Assembly (NCBI GenBank): GCA_964540105.1 | Contig: CAZILL010000003.1 | Span: forward strand, 308,098-372,097 | Direction of reading: 5' to 3' | DNA from: DATKJY01 sp964540105 | Lineage (GTDB): Bacteria; Zixibacteria; MSB-5A5; GN15; FEB-12 | DNA: 64,000 bases | Shown here: positions 53,513-61,773 of the stretch, in pieces | Numbering within the stretch: the first letter of the stretch is position 1 | Layout of the letters: every line of letters begins with the position of its first letter | Notes under the pieces: generated by a model | The model's database searches: none | What the model saw: the letters and a program-made list of their open reading frames with translations, nothing else | Told to the model about the DNA's origin: nothing | Made by a program: the position numbers and the translations under genes

Positions 53513-53663
53513 CAATACTACACAACGACCACACAGGAATCTCCAACTTGGAGCAGATTTCAGTGTCGAGCTGGTCGATCAACCGACCAGCCCGGCATCT
53601 CCAAAGGTAACACGACCTGCCCGCTATAGGGTCATCCGATAGCTGTCACAGTCGACCACGTCT

Positions 53664-54656
53664 TCAAGGGGCGACGGTCCTTTCCATCTGACAGATTTTG
53701 AGCGTATCCCCGACAACTGGAAACCCCTTTACGGCCACGTAATCACCGATAGAGAAGTCCGCGAGTGTCAGCGGTGAGCCGTCAAGGTCTGTCAGTTTTA
53801 CTCCATTACAAAGTAACCCGATCCAGGGGAGCTGTTCGAACGTTACTACACTTGCAGAAACACCGACTGAGCTGAGATAGGCTTCAAAGGTGACACAGAG
53901 TTTCTCAGGACAGTTCGCCAGCTTGATCTTCCTGGCAAGCAACGTATTCTCGTCAATGATATCTGCCCTGACCTCAACGACATTGCCAATTTGCAGATCG
54001 GTGAACACGAGCGAGGTATCGTGAGAAACTTGGTAGCCGCCCGCGCCAGGGTTCAGTTTGCCCGCGAAGTTGTTGCCACGACTATCATCACCTGTCGGGT
54101 CGAGATGCGGATCAGCAGGACCGAATTTCTGCTTGCCGATCACACCCCAGATCTCCGTCTCACTGTTGACGCGAATGATCTGGAGATGGTTTCTGACCAC
54201 AAATGTCCCGGCGGAATAGTCGATCGAGACAATCGTGTCACGAAAGGCGAGGTCGTAGCCGCCACTGCCGGCTGACGCGCAGAATTCGATCTTGTTGGCA
54301 TAGACGTAGCCGTTCTGCATGCGATTTCCCCGAATCCCGAGCGAGTCGCCGGGCTGGATATCGCTAAACGGTATAGGGGCCTCCGTACTCCCTTTAAGAC
54401 GTACGATCTGGCAGTTCTGTAAGGCAAAGGCCGTGTCAGACTGTCCGACGAATGTGAGCATCAGACGACTCTGGTCTGTTGTCTTCACTCGGGCCGCAAA
54501 CTGCACCGGTCCGGGGGAAGTCATCTGTTTTGAAGTGGAACCAGTTCCGCTCTCGGTCACAAGCGCGTCCATCGGATTATTCTGGCTACAGCCGGCCAGA
54601 GCAACGACCAACATAGTCAGCCCGGTGAACGCGAGGAGACTTCTCTTCAAGTTCAT
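53664..54656 (-). CDS. DUF5666-like lipoprotein
   Basis: A 330-residue lipoprotein (lipobox VALAGCSQ, Cys near 23) consisting of several beta-barrel-like DUF5666 units, each with the pattern I.PGD.LGIRG / IGNVVEVRADI / IGDYVAVKG. The ATG at 54656 with AGGAG 8 bases upstream is chosen over a longer frame to 54761. Such proteins are of unknown function and common in secreted lipoprotein sets. It lies inside the putative island, after the subtilisin gene and in the same direction, but 230 bases away. Confidence 0.8.
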   Translation of the reverse strand: MNLKRSLLAFTGLTMLVVALAGCSQNNPMDALVTESGTGSTSKQMTSPGPVQFAARVKTTDQSRLMLTFVGQSDTAFALQNCQIVRLKGSTEAPIPFSDIQPGDSLGIRGNRMQNGYVYANKIEFCASAGSGGYDLAFRDTIVSIDYSAGTFVVRNHLQIIRVNSETEIWGVIGKQKFGPADPHLDPTGDDSRGNNFAGKLNPGAGGYQVSHDTSLVFTDLQIGNVVEVRADIIDENTLLARKIKLANCPEKLCVTFEAYLSSVGVSASVVTFEQLPWIGLLCNGVKLTDLDGSPLTLADFSIGDYVAVKGFPVVGDTLKICQMERTVAP

Positions 54657-54886
54657 TGCAATAACTCCTGTCTTGGTTGTCAAACCAGTTTGGGTTTTAT
54701 GGTGTTGATGTGTTCTCATCTCTCTCAAGCAGAGAGGCAAATGCTGGTTTTCGTTCAGCAAGACACGGAATGATTGAGCGAACCGCCTTTAGCGATTGCC
54801 ACGTCGGCGACGCTGCGAGGCAAGAGACATATAGCGGGATTCCTGACCGGTAGCCCCCCTATGTGTAGACGGCTTGTAACGTGGGG

Positions 54887-56299
54887 TTAGAGCCCGTTGC
54901 AGGTATTCAGTACTCCGAGAACGAGATAGTCGATCAGCGCGAAGAGATCACTGATATCTATGACCCGATTGCAGTCAATGTCAGCTGCAGAAATGGGCAG
55001 CGCTATAGCTGAAGTGAATGAAAGAAAATCGACCAACCCGTTTATGTCCGATATGTCAACCGTGCGATCCCCATTCACGTCTCCCCTGACCTGAGAAAGA
55101 GCCGACTGGAGTGCAGCGAGTGGGTTTATCAAGCCTCCACCCAAGAGCCCTTCGAACCCTGGATTTAAGGAATCAACGCTCGTGGCAGTCGTAGAAAGAA
55201 TGGTATCCATCTGCTCCCATGAGAGCGTACTATCGACAGAGTATACGAGCGCAATCAGCCCGGCCGCAAAAGGTGCAGCAAAACTGGTCCCATCCCACCA
55301 GGCATACGATGTGTTCAGGAATGTGCTGTAGATGCCGGTTCCCGGGGCGCAAGCTGCCACCTTGATGCCGTAGTTCGAAAAGTCCGCTATTACGTTAGAC
55401 GAATCAAGAGCGGCGATGGCCAGGCAGTAGGTTCGGGAGGCGGGAAAAGGGAAAGTAGCTCCGACGTCAGTTGAATCATTGCCAGCCGAGGCGACAACCA
55501 GAACATTATGCTGTTTGGCTAACTTGAGGGCATCGTCAAGCGCGTCGTGCACGCCTACCATGCCGAGACTGAGATTAATGACTCGGCAACCGTCATCGAT
55601 AGCCTGAAGTACAGCGCTGGCAATGCTGAATCCGTCACCGAAGCCGCCCGTGTCGAGAACTCTATAAACGAAGATCTCGGAGGCTGGCGCAACCGTGTGG
55701 AGAAGACCGGCTATGAATGTACCGTGACCTGAGCAGGTTCCTCCAGATTCGTCGTGGGCCAGTTCATCGTTGTCAATGTAATCCCGCCGCGACACAAATC
55801 GTCCTATTGTGGAAGCGAATTCTGGATGACCGAAATTGACTCCACCATCAATCAAGCCAATCCGAACTCCAGTGCCAGAGGCTAACTCGTGAGAAGGAGC
55901 GAGATTCATTGCGTAGGCGGCTTTCTGCGAGTCGAGTGGTAAGCTAGCTTGCAGGTCAACGAAGGGGGAACTGCGCTGAAACCCTTCTGGTGCTGCGAGG
56001 TAGAAGTTGAGTCGACAGAAGTCAACTCCGACGGTGGCAGAAATCTGAACCGACAGACTCTCAGCGTTCTGCCCCTGTGGGACGGTCAGTAGATAACAGT
56101 CTGTCTGAATCTGGTGATTCTTGACGGTCGTCCCGAATTCGGTGTTGATCGATTCAATACTGGAACCGGTCAACATCCGACATACAAGCTCATCGGGAAC
56201 AAATCGACCACGACCTGGAGCCGCTATTGTCGACACGGATCCAATCATGTATGGCATCAGAACCAACGCCACAACGCGTCCGAGATCTTTAAGCCACAC
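54887..56299 (-). CDS. Secreted subtilisin-like (S8) protease with dockerin-like repeats
   Basis: A 470-residue exported protease. The start is the GTG at 56299: AAGGAGG is five bases upstream, and the next residues (WLKDLGRVVALVLMPYMIG) are a signal peptide. A pro-domain spans about 30-130 (DELVCRMLTG). The catalytic triad is Asp 151 (GLIDGGVNFGH), His 192 (SGHGTFIAG) and Ser 339 (DGTSFAAPF), with Asn in SAGNDS. The tail has two dockerin-like calcium loops (DVNGDRTVDISDINGLVDFL; DIDCNRVIDISDLFALIDYL). Its first 11 bases overlap the end of the CHAT gene, so the two proteins should be made together. Confidence 0.92.
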   Translation of the reverse strand: MWLKDLGRVVALVLMPYMIGSVSTIAAPGRGRFVPDELVCRMLTGSSIESINTEFGTTVKNHQIQTDCYLLTVPQGQNAESLSVQISATVGVDFCRLNFYLAAPEGFQRSSPFVDLQASLPLDSQKAAYAMNLAPSHELASGTGVRIGLIDGGVNFGHPEFASTIGRFVSRRDYIDNDELAHDESGGTCSGHGTFIAGLLHTVAPASEIFVYRVLDTGGFGDGFSIASAVLQAIDDGCRVINLSLGMVGVHDALDDALKLAKQHNVLVVASAGNDSTDVGATFPFPASRTYCLAIAALDSSNVIADFSNYGIKVAACAPGTGIYSTFLNTSYAWWDGTSFAAPFAAGLIALVYSVDSTLSWEQMDTILSTTATSVDSLNPGFEGLLGGGLINPLAALQSALSQVRGDVNGDRTVDISDINGLVDFLSFTSAIALPISAADIDCNRVIDISDLFALIDYLVLGVLNTCNGL

Positions 56300-59027
56300 A
56301 ATTGCCTCCTTCACAACCTGCACCAAACACCGAGAATGCAGCCCAATGGTAAGCTGAAGGGTACAGCTCCCGCACTTTCATCGAGGCCGTTCGCGCTGAG
56401 TCGAGTATGCTTTCACCAAACAAGTACTTATCATAAAATGCGTTCATCCACAATGCCGTAGACTGGTCCGATACCGGCCAGTGGCCCGCGATTACGTTAC
56501 GGGCGCCCATTTCCAACAAAGAGCGGACGAAACCCATGGACTCATCGCCAGGCAACGCCACCTCTTCACCACTTCGACAGGCAGCGAGCGTCACAAGATT
56601 AACTCGACAGCGTTTTAGACGAAAATCAGCGGCAAAGAGAGGACCGTCCTCAAGGATGAGATAGGAGTAGAATGGGTTGTCTTCTCGCAAACAAGAATGG
56701 CCCGAGTAGTGCCATAGCGCCGCGTCTTCTTCGCTCGGCCAACTTTCTCGTCTGACCGGATCATAGCTGACTGCTCGATCGCCGGCCTGGGAGATGAGAG
56801 TTGTTATCTCTTGGTCGACCATCCGAAGGTCATCGGCGAGCCCCTTGAAGACTTCAACTGATTTGGCCTTTGTCTGTATTTTCTCGGCTGCAAGGTAGTG
56901 CCTCAGGCTGGGGCAGATCATGAACTGGTGCAGTGTGGCAAGAGGTGCGCCGCCATAGACCAGAGCGCCCCACGGGATATTGGCGAGTTCTCCCTCGGGA
57001 AGGATCAGTACACGCGAACAGTCCTTTCCTACACCGAGTGGACGCCACAGCCATTCACCAAACTCCTCCCAGAGCGACATCTCAGTGGCAAGGCTAGCTG
57101 GGTGTCCACTTGATCGAGTAAGTAACTGCACTTCAAGGATGAACCGCCATCTCTCCAGCGCCAGTCCGAGACGTTTCTGCCCCCCTTCAAACCGGGCTAG
57201 TCGCGTCTTGCCATGACTGTGGACAAACGCAAAGATATCGTCTCCCTGCAGGTGGAACTGGATCACCGGAAATCTCTCAGACACCGACCTGAATTGCCCG
57301 GCGATTGTCTCGACTGATTCAATGCTCCGCATATCAACGCTTCCCGATGCCAAGAGCTCCCGTCGGATCTGCTTCTGGAGTCTTCCCAAGGCATGGGTAA
57401 CCGCTGGAGCCCGCCAGTTTCGCGGACCCGAGGGTGAGACCTGTCTTGCGACTGCCACAACCTGGGCGGCCAATGCGGTAAGACTACGCGCAACATGCTC
57501 CCGCTCTTTAGATGTCAAATCGGCTGGTTGCGGCGACCAAAGACCGGCGGTCTTATAACGCTCGGACCAGACAGCGGCCACGAGCGGGTCCCGATCCGCC
57601 TCAGCGGAGATGAGTCGAAGGTGCGGTGAAACATGACGCCGACCGTAGGCGCTTCTCAATTCTACTGGAGGCAAGTGCGCCCTGACTTCATCCAGTCGAT
57701 CGGCGGCGCGACGCCATAGGTCGATGGCACCTGTTGTATCCCCCCGCTGCCACCGTCGGTCGCCATCAAGAGTTTGTTCCAAAGCGTAGAGATGGGGAAC
57801 GAGCTGGATCGCCTTGTTTTGCCGCATCCGTGCCCGGACGGCCGAGTCCTCGATGCCTGCCGTAGCCGCCTTCAGGTCGCAGATCGCCTCCCAAAAGGGC
57901 ATGTGAGCACGTGCAAAGAACCGGCGTGCGGTATCGAGTTGTGTTTCTCTGTCTTTTTGACTATCTGAAGAATCTGCTGAAACTAAGTGTGTTACACCGG
58001 TGAAACCCCAGTTCCGCTCAGCTTGAAACAGTCTCCGTGATTTCCGAAGCAACTGTGCCGCTTCACGTTTCAGTCCGAGGGCCTGAGAAGCCTGAGCACG
58101 GAAGAGTGATGCCTTTGCTCTCTCGTACCTAAGGTTCAGTCTCGCGAAGCGGCGTTCGGAGTCCGCGGCGTCCTTTCGGGCGTCTTCAAAAAGCCCCAAG
58201 GTCAAGTATACTTCGGCTCGATCGAGGGCACACAACGCTTCGCCCCGAGGGTCCCCAACCTCGCGATAGGTCTTTTCGCAGGACGAGAGTTCAAGGAGCG
58301 CACGATGAAACTCACCACGCAGCATTCTGACCCAGGCCAAGCCGTAACGCACATCGCAAACGTCCAGAACGTTTCCGCATTGAGTCCAGATCTCCTTTGC
58401 CCGCTCATACAGGGGTTCGGCATCAGAAAACTCGAACATCTGAACGAGCACGTTGGCGCGATTGTAGTAGCAGCGCGCCAGCGCGGCCGCGTTGTCGGTT
58501 TGCTCGAAGTAGTCTGCTGCCCGGCGATACCACTTGTCCGCCTCTCGATGACGATCTAGTCGATGCAGTAAATTGCCGTAATTAACCCACGTTTGTGCAA
58601 GATCTCCGTGTCTGCGAAGTTTGCGAAAACGGCTCATGGCCAGACGGGCGTGACGGCGTGCTTTGGGAAAATCGTTGAGATACATGTAGACATCAACCAG
58701 CGTCCGATCGATGCGCGCCACGATGACGGGATCGGATCGAATGGAGCGGCGTGCCAAAAGATAGTATTTCAGAGCCTCTCCATGTTCACCGCTGAAATGG
58801 CACATTCGCGCCCTTGCTCGATAGGCCGTGAGTCGGAGCACCTGACTGCCACCTCTGGATCGCTCTTCAAACTGACGAGCCAACTTCAGGGCCCGCCTGA
58901 GTGATCGCTTCGCAACGTCCTGAATCAGTCTTTCGCAGGATTCCGCAAGGTCAGCCTCAGGAATTGCGCTGCGGCAATCCGAATTCAAGAATCGTCGCGC
59001 GGCTTTTTCTGGCGTGATTTTGTCCAT
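56289..59027 (-). CDS. TPR-CHAT protein (caspase-like peptidase)
   Basis: A 912-residue cytosolic protein with no signal or membrane segment. Residues about 35-430 are a run of TPR helical repeats (ALKYYLLARRSIR; AQTWVNYGNLLHRLDRHREA; ARCYYNRANVLVQM; AYLTLGLFEDARKDA-type units). A linker region leads to a C-terminal CHAT domain (about 590-905), a clan CD caspase fold, with the likely dyad His 777 in LWHYSGHSC and Cys 817 in LVTLAACRSGE; GARNVIAGHWPVSD and SAYHWAAFSVFG are also typical. ATG at 59027 has GGAG five bases before it and overlaps the anti-sigma gene by 43 bases. Probably a regulated protease. Confidence 0.92.
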   Translation of the reverse strand: MDKITPEKAARRFLNSDCRSAIPEADLAESCERLIQDVAKRSLRRALKLARQFEERSRGGSQVLRLTAYRARARMCHFSGEHGEALKYYLLARRSIRSDPVIVARIDRTLVDVYMYLNDFPKARRHARLAMSRFRKLRRHGDLAQTWVNYGNLLHRLDRHREADKWYRRAADYFEQTDNAAALARCYYNRANVLVQMFEFSDAEPLYERAKEIWTQCGNVLDVCDVRYGLAWVRMLRGEFHRALLELSSCEKTYREVGDPRGEALCALDRAEVYLTLGLFEDARKDAADSERRFARLNLRYERAKASLFRAQASQALGLKREAAQLLRKSRRLFQAERNWGFTGVTHLVSADSSDSQKDRETQLDTARRFFARAHMPFWEAICDLKAATAGIEDSAVRARMRQNKAIQLVPHLYALEQTLDGDRRWQRGDTTGAIDLWRRAADRLDEVRAHLPPVELRSAYGRRHVSPHLRLISAEADRDPLVAAVWSERYKTAGLWSPQPADLTSKEREHVARSLTALAAQVVAVARQVSPSGPRNWRAPAVTHALGRLQKQIRRELLASGSVDMRSIESVETIAGQFRSVSERFPVIQFHLQGDDIFAFVHSHGKTRLARFEGGQKRLGLALERWRFILEVQLLTRSSGHPASLATEMSLWEEFGEWLWRPLGVGKDCSRVLILPEGELANIPWGALVYGGAPLATLHQFMICPSLRHYLAAEKIQTKAKSVEVFKGLADDLRMVDQEITTLISQAGDRAVSYDPVRRESWPSEEDAALWHYSGHSCLREDNPFYSYLILEDGPLFAADFRLKRCRVNLVTLAACRSGEEVALPGDESMGFVRSLLEMGARNVIAGHWPVSDQSTALWMNAFYDKYLFGESILDSARTASMKVRELYPSAYHWAAFSVFGAGCEGGNCVA

Positions 59028-59560
59028 TTCAACTCCGGCAGTTCTATAGTTACGCCGTCGGCATCAATCGACATCCGGCGTGGTGGGCGCGAAGCCCCCC
59101 ACTGAAAGATTCCATTCTCGTCGGGTAAGAGAATCTGTTTTTCAGCCTTCAAATTGCCAACCGAGCGACCCTGGAGACTCGTTTGGGCCACGAAGCGCCA
59201 CCCATCCTTGCGCAGCTCTGCTCGAAGGTCAAAGAGAAACCCGCTTGCCTCGAACGAGACTCGGCGCTGCCCCATAGTGGCCTGACCACGAACGCCAACC
59301 GGCTGCGGCGTCGCCCAGGAATCGAAAGTGAGTTTCGCCAGGAGCACTCTCATGGTTGGGAGAGTACGCGCACTGTATGCGGGGATAGCCATTGCTCGCT
59401 CGACCCAACCGGCCGGCGGTTCGGGCAATTCCAGAAGCCCAGCAACTCTGAACGACAGGAGCCAACCTAGTTCTGTGGCACATTCTGCACAGGTGCGCAC
59501 ATGCTCCGACCACTCCTGTGCCGGTTTCCGAGACTCGCGGATGAGCTGTTTTCTTGACAA
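58985..59560 (-). CDS. Soluble zinc-binding anti-sigma factor candidate
   Basis: A 191-residue protein. Near the N-terminus is H20-x3-C24-x2-C27 (EHVRTCAECATELGWLL), the zinc anti-sigma (ZAS) signature. The middle and end (residues 90-180, FEASGFLFDLRAELRKDGW; SIDADGVTIELPELKW) form a beta-rich domain. There is no membrane helix, so it would act in the cytosol. It sits between the ECF sigma gene (49 bases upstream) and the CHAT gene (43-base overlap), the classic place for an anti-sigma factor. Start TTG at 59560 lacks a well-placed ribosome site; AAGGAG lies about 20 bases upstream. Confidence 0.75.
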   Translation of the reverse strand: MSRKQLIRESRKPAQEWSEHVRTCAECATELGWLLSFRVAGLLELPEPPAGWVERAMAIPAYSARTLPTMRVLLAKLTFDSWATPQPVGVRGQATMGQRRVSFEASGFLFDLRAELRKDGWRFVAQTSLQGRSVGNLKAEKQILLPDENGIFQWGASRPPRRMSIDADGVTIELPELKWTKSRQKKPRDDS

Positions 59561-59609
59561 ATGTCTGTTCGTAACTTGACTCCTTACGTTTCTACATCAG
59601 CAGAGTATC

Positions 59610-60176
59610 TCAATCGTTTTTCCGTTCCTCAAAGTAGCCGTGCGCCTGCAGAATTCTCCTCAGTTTGTCGAGACATCTCATGCGCTTTGCGCCTAGCGTA
59701 TTAGCGGAATATCCCAGCGATTGCGCGATTTCAGCGTATGATCGCTCCTCTTCCGCAAAGAAGAACTCTCTGAGGAGTTCCCGACACACCGGGTCCAGTT
59801 CTTTCAGGCCGGCTTCAAGGTGTGCCTGAGCCTCGAGTTGTTCCATCTCTTCATCGGGGCGTGGACTTGGATCGGGTTGCTCTGAGACTGCGACTTCATA
59901 ATCCCCGACCTTCGGACGATTTTTCAGGCGGATACCCTCTCTCTTTGCTGTGGTCACTAACCACGAAGAGAGCCGCCCCGGGTCATTGATTCTCAGTCGA
60001 TTCTGATGGAGGAGGACCCATGTCTGTTGGAAGCAGTCAGCCGAATCTGTCAATGACAGGCCAACATGGGTACAAACGCCATATACGAGACTCTTGTAAC
60101 GCTTGACGAGTTCCCCCCACGCAGCGTTACTCCCTCGGAGGATCTCAGACCACAGCTCACGATCAGTCTTCAACAT
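59610..60176 (-). CDS. ECF-type RNA polymerase sigma factor
   Basis: A 188-residue sigma-70 family protein with regions 2 and 4 only. Region 2: LVKRYKSLVYGVCTHVG and DCFQQTWVLLHQNRLR, with SSWLVTTAKREGIR; region 4: LDPVCRELLREFFFAEEERS and YAEIAQSLGYSANTLGAKRMRCLDKL (quoted in parts), the helix-turn-helix that reads the -35. No C-terminal extension. First gene of the operon sigma, anti-sigma, TPR-CHAT, subtilisin. It likely drives its own operon or distant secreted-protein genes; the target promoter is not evident from this window. Confidence 0.93.
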   Translation of the reverse strand: MLKTDRELWSEILRGSNAAWGELVKRYKSLVYGVCTHVGLSLTDSADCFQQTWVLLHQNRLRINDPGRLSSWLVTTAKREGIRLKNRPKVGDYEVAVSEQPDPSPRPDEEMEQLEAQAHLEAGLKELDPVCRELLREFFFAEEERSYAEIAQSLGYSANTLGAKRMRCLDKLRRILQAHGYFEERKND

Positions 60177-60219
60177 ATTCCTGCAGCAGAACGGTCAGAG
60201 TGCCGTCGCTCCACAATTC

Positions 60220-60247
60220 ATGATACTGCAAATACGGGTTCGAGCAA
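60220..60247 (-). promoter_or_regulatory. Possible promoter of the sigma/CHAT operon
   Basis: On the minus strand TTGCTC (60247-60242), 16 bases, TATCAT (60225-60220), about 45 bases before the sigma start codon. No clear ECF-type GAAC..CGTC pair is seen. Confidence 0.35.
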
Positions 60248-60358
60248 GCCCAAAACGAACCCTGCGTCGGATCGAAAACGTTGCTCCGCGGGCAGCCATT
60301 GGTTCGGGAACATCAAGCTGTTTTACTCCGGAGTGGTTGTAGTCTTCTTGTAGACTGA

Positions 60359-60554
60359 GTTGATCGGCTTCGGCGGAGATACGACGACCTGCAGCGCAGG
60401 TTGGATATTTCGTAGGAGGACCGCTTGGATGGAATTATTGCCGAACCGCACTGGCGAGATGTCTCTTCCAAGTGGAGAGACGAGCAGGATGACGTGGGTC
60501 AGCGCATGGAGAAGTCGAGGACGGGTGGATGTGGCCCTGCTGACAGCGTGCTAG
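60359..60554 (+). pseudogene. Fragment of a large serine recombinase (coiled-coil region)
   Basis: The plus frame reads DRLRRRYDDLQRRLDIS, a stop (TAG 60413-60415) where a Tyr is expected, then EDRLDGIIAEPHWRDVSSKW and RDEQDDVGQRMEKS. This spacing of RYDDLQ, EDRLDG and WRDEQ is characteristic of the region after the zinc ribbon in large serine recombinases. Neither catalytic domain nor C-terminus remains; the IS3-like relic cuts it off at about 60555. Confidence 0.6.
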
Positions 60555-60620
60555 TGACCTTGCCTCCAAAAACGAGTCCAGATGTAATGTTAGTACATTT
60601 GGAATTTGAAGGAGGCAGAT

Positions 60621-60898
60621 ATGAGCAAGAAGCGGTTTACGGCTGAGCAGATCATCACGAAGTTTCGGGAAGCCGAGATAGGATTGTCCCAGAGACAGAC
60701 GGTGGGTCAGGTATGTCGAAATCTCGGAGTAACCGCCCAAACGTACTATCGCTAGCAGAAGGAGTAAGGGGTTTTCGGTCGGATCAGGCCGAACGGTTCA
60801 AGGAACTGGAGCGTGAGAACGTCCAACTGAAGAAGCTGGTGGCCAATCAAGCGTTGAACATCGCCACTTTGAAAGAGGCCACGTCGGGAAACTTCTGA
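60621..60898 (+). pseudogene. IS3-family orfA, inactivated
   Basis: ATG at 60621 with AAGGAGG 6 bases before it begins MSKKRFTAEQIITKFREAE, the classic helix-turn-helix start, and continues VGQVCRNLGVTAQTYYR. A TAG (60753-60755) replaces the usual Trp, a TAA follows at 60765, and a one-base deletion near 60768 shifts the rest (SDQAERFKELERENVQLKKL; ATLKEATSGNF) to another frame. Clearly a former transposase subunit with leucine-zipper helix. Confidence 0.88.
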
Positions 60899-61071
60899 AC
60901 CCGGCGCGTCGGTGACAACGGGTGAAGTTTGTCCGTCGTCAGCAGGGCGTTACCGAACGTCGAGCCTGTCGGGTGTTGAGCCAACCGCGGTCGACTCAAC
61001 GTCATCGCAGCTTCTATTCGGGCGGCAGTAGCAACGAGGATGTCCGTGACATTACGGTTGATGGTTCGTGA
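60898..61071 (+). pseudogene. IS3-family orfB, 5' fragment
   Basis: The frame overlapping the orfA stop reads NPARR, stop, QRVKFVRRQQGV, TERRACRVLSQPRSTQRHR, which is the standard start of IS3 OrfB. It loses similarity at about 61010; the DDE catalytic core is missing. Confidence 0.75.
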
Positions 61072-61406
61072 AGCGCGAACGTGGCGGGAGGGACGGGTTC
61101 TTACGACTTCCCAACGGTAAGCCCTTTGACGGAGGCTTGGGCGGTGATAATGACCCTTTCGTGACGAAAGTGAATCCTCAGATCAGCTGCTGTACAAGGT
61201 TAACTGGCAGTGTCGACGGCTCCTCAGATGGTGTGGTCGACATATCAGATGTCTTCGGAGTAGTGAACTATTTGGGGTCAAGTATTCCTCTTTCTTGTTG
61301 CACAAGCAAAGATCAGGTCAACAAGGATGGCACAGCAAATGTCTCCGATTTGTATGCACTGATCGATTACCTGAGTGGGGCGGCGCCTCTGCCTGTCTGC
61401 CCGTAA
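61072..61406 (+). pseudogene. 3' remnant of a dockerin-repeat protein gene
   Basis: After CCTRLTG the frame has two dockerin-like loops, SVDGSSDGVVDISDVFGVV and QVNKDGTANVSDLYALIDYL, ending AAPLPVCP. There is no start with a ribosome site and the 5' side meets the IS3 relic, so only the tail of a larger secreted protein is left. It closely resembles the tail of the gene at the right edge of the window (ending AAQLPVCP). Confidence 0.7.
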
Positions 61407-61773
61407 ACCTGAGGCATTGGTAAGTACGATAAGCCATTGGCGGTAGTGCCAGAGGCTCCTGTGTTTTCTGTGACCACTCATCCGTCTGATCCTCCGTCTC
61501 GGAATATTCGGAGGTCGGACGGACGGGAGTGGGGGTTGGCGAACTCCTAACGGCCAATCCCGAGGTTCGGCCGTTCACTCCGTCCAGCCGCCTCTTTCAG
61601 AAAATTTCCTAGGTGTGCTTGCGTAATGGGGTGGCTCACGGTTAATGACCCTTCGAAGGGAGCTGAGAGAGAAGAAAAAGAGGCGGCACCTTGAAAGAAA
61701 TCGAAAACCCTTTGCGATGAGTCGTGGTGCGGTTATCTTAGAAGACAAGGCATACAAGACGAGGGTAATCAAT
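61407..61773. other. Intergenic region with small inverted repeats
   Basis: Contains CCTCCG/CGGAGG (61491-61514 area) and CGGCC/GGCCG (61551-61573 area) stems without T-runs. No gene is seen. An open frame reaching back to 61645 is an unsupported upstream extension of the next gene. Confidence 0.35.

Larger units (their letters stand above)
60555..61071 (+). mobile_element. Decayed IS3-family element
   Basis: Starts near TGACCTTGCC (60555), which looks like an IS3-group left end. It contains a broken orfA and the first part of orfB, then stops where a dockerin gene tail begins. No right inverted repeat or target duplication is visible, so it is a truncated relic. Confidence 0.7.

Noticed and set aside
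60435..60740. 101-codon minus-strand frame MGGYSEISTYLTHRL...
   Set aside because: Antisense to the recombinase and IS3 relics.
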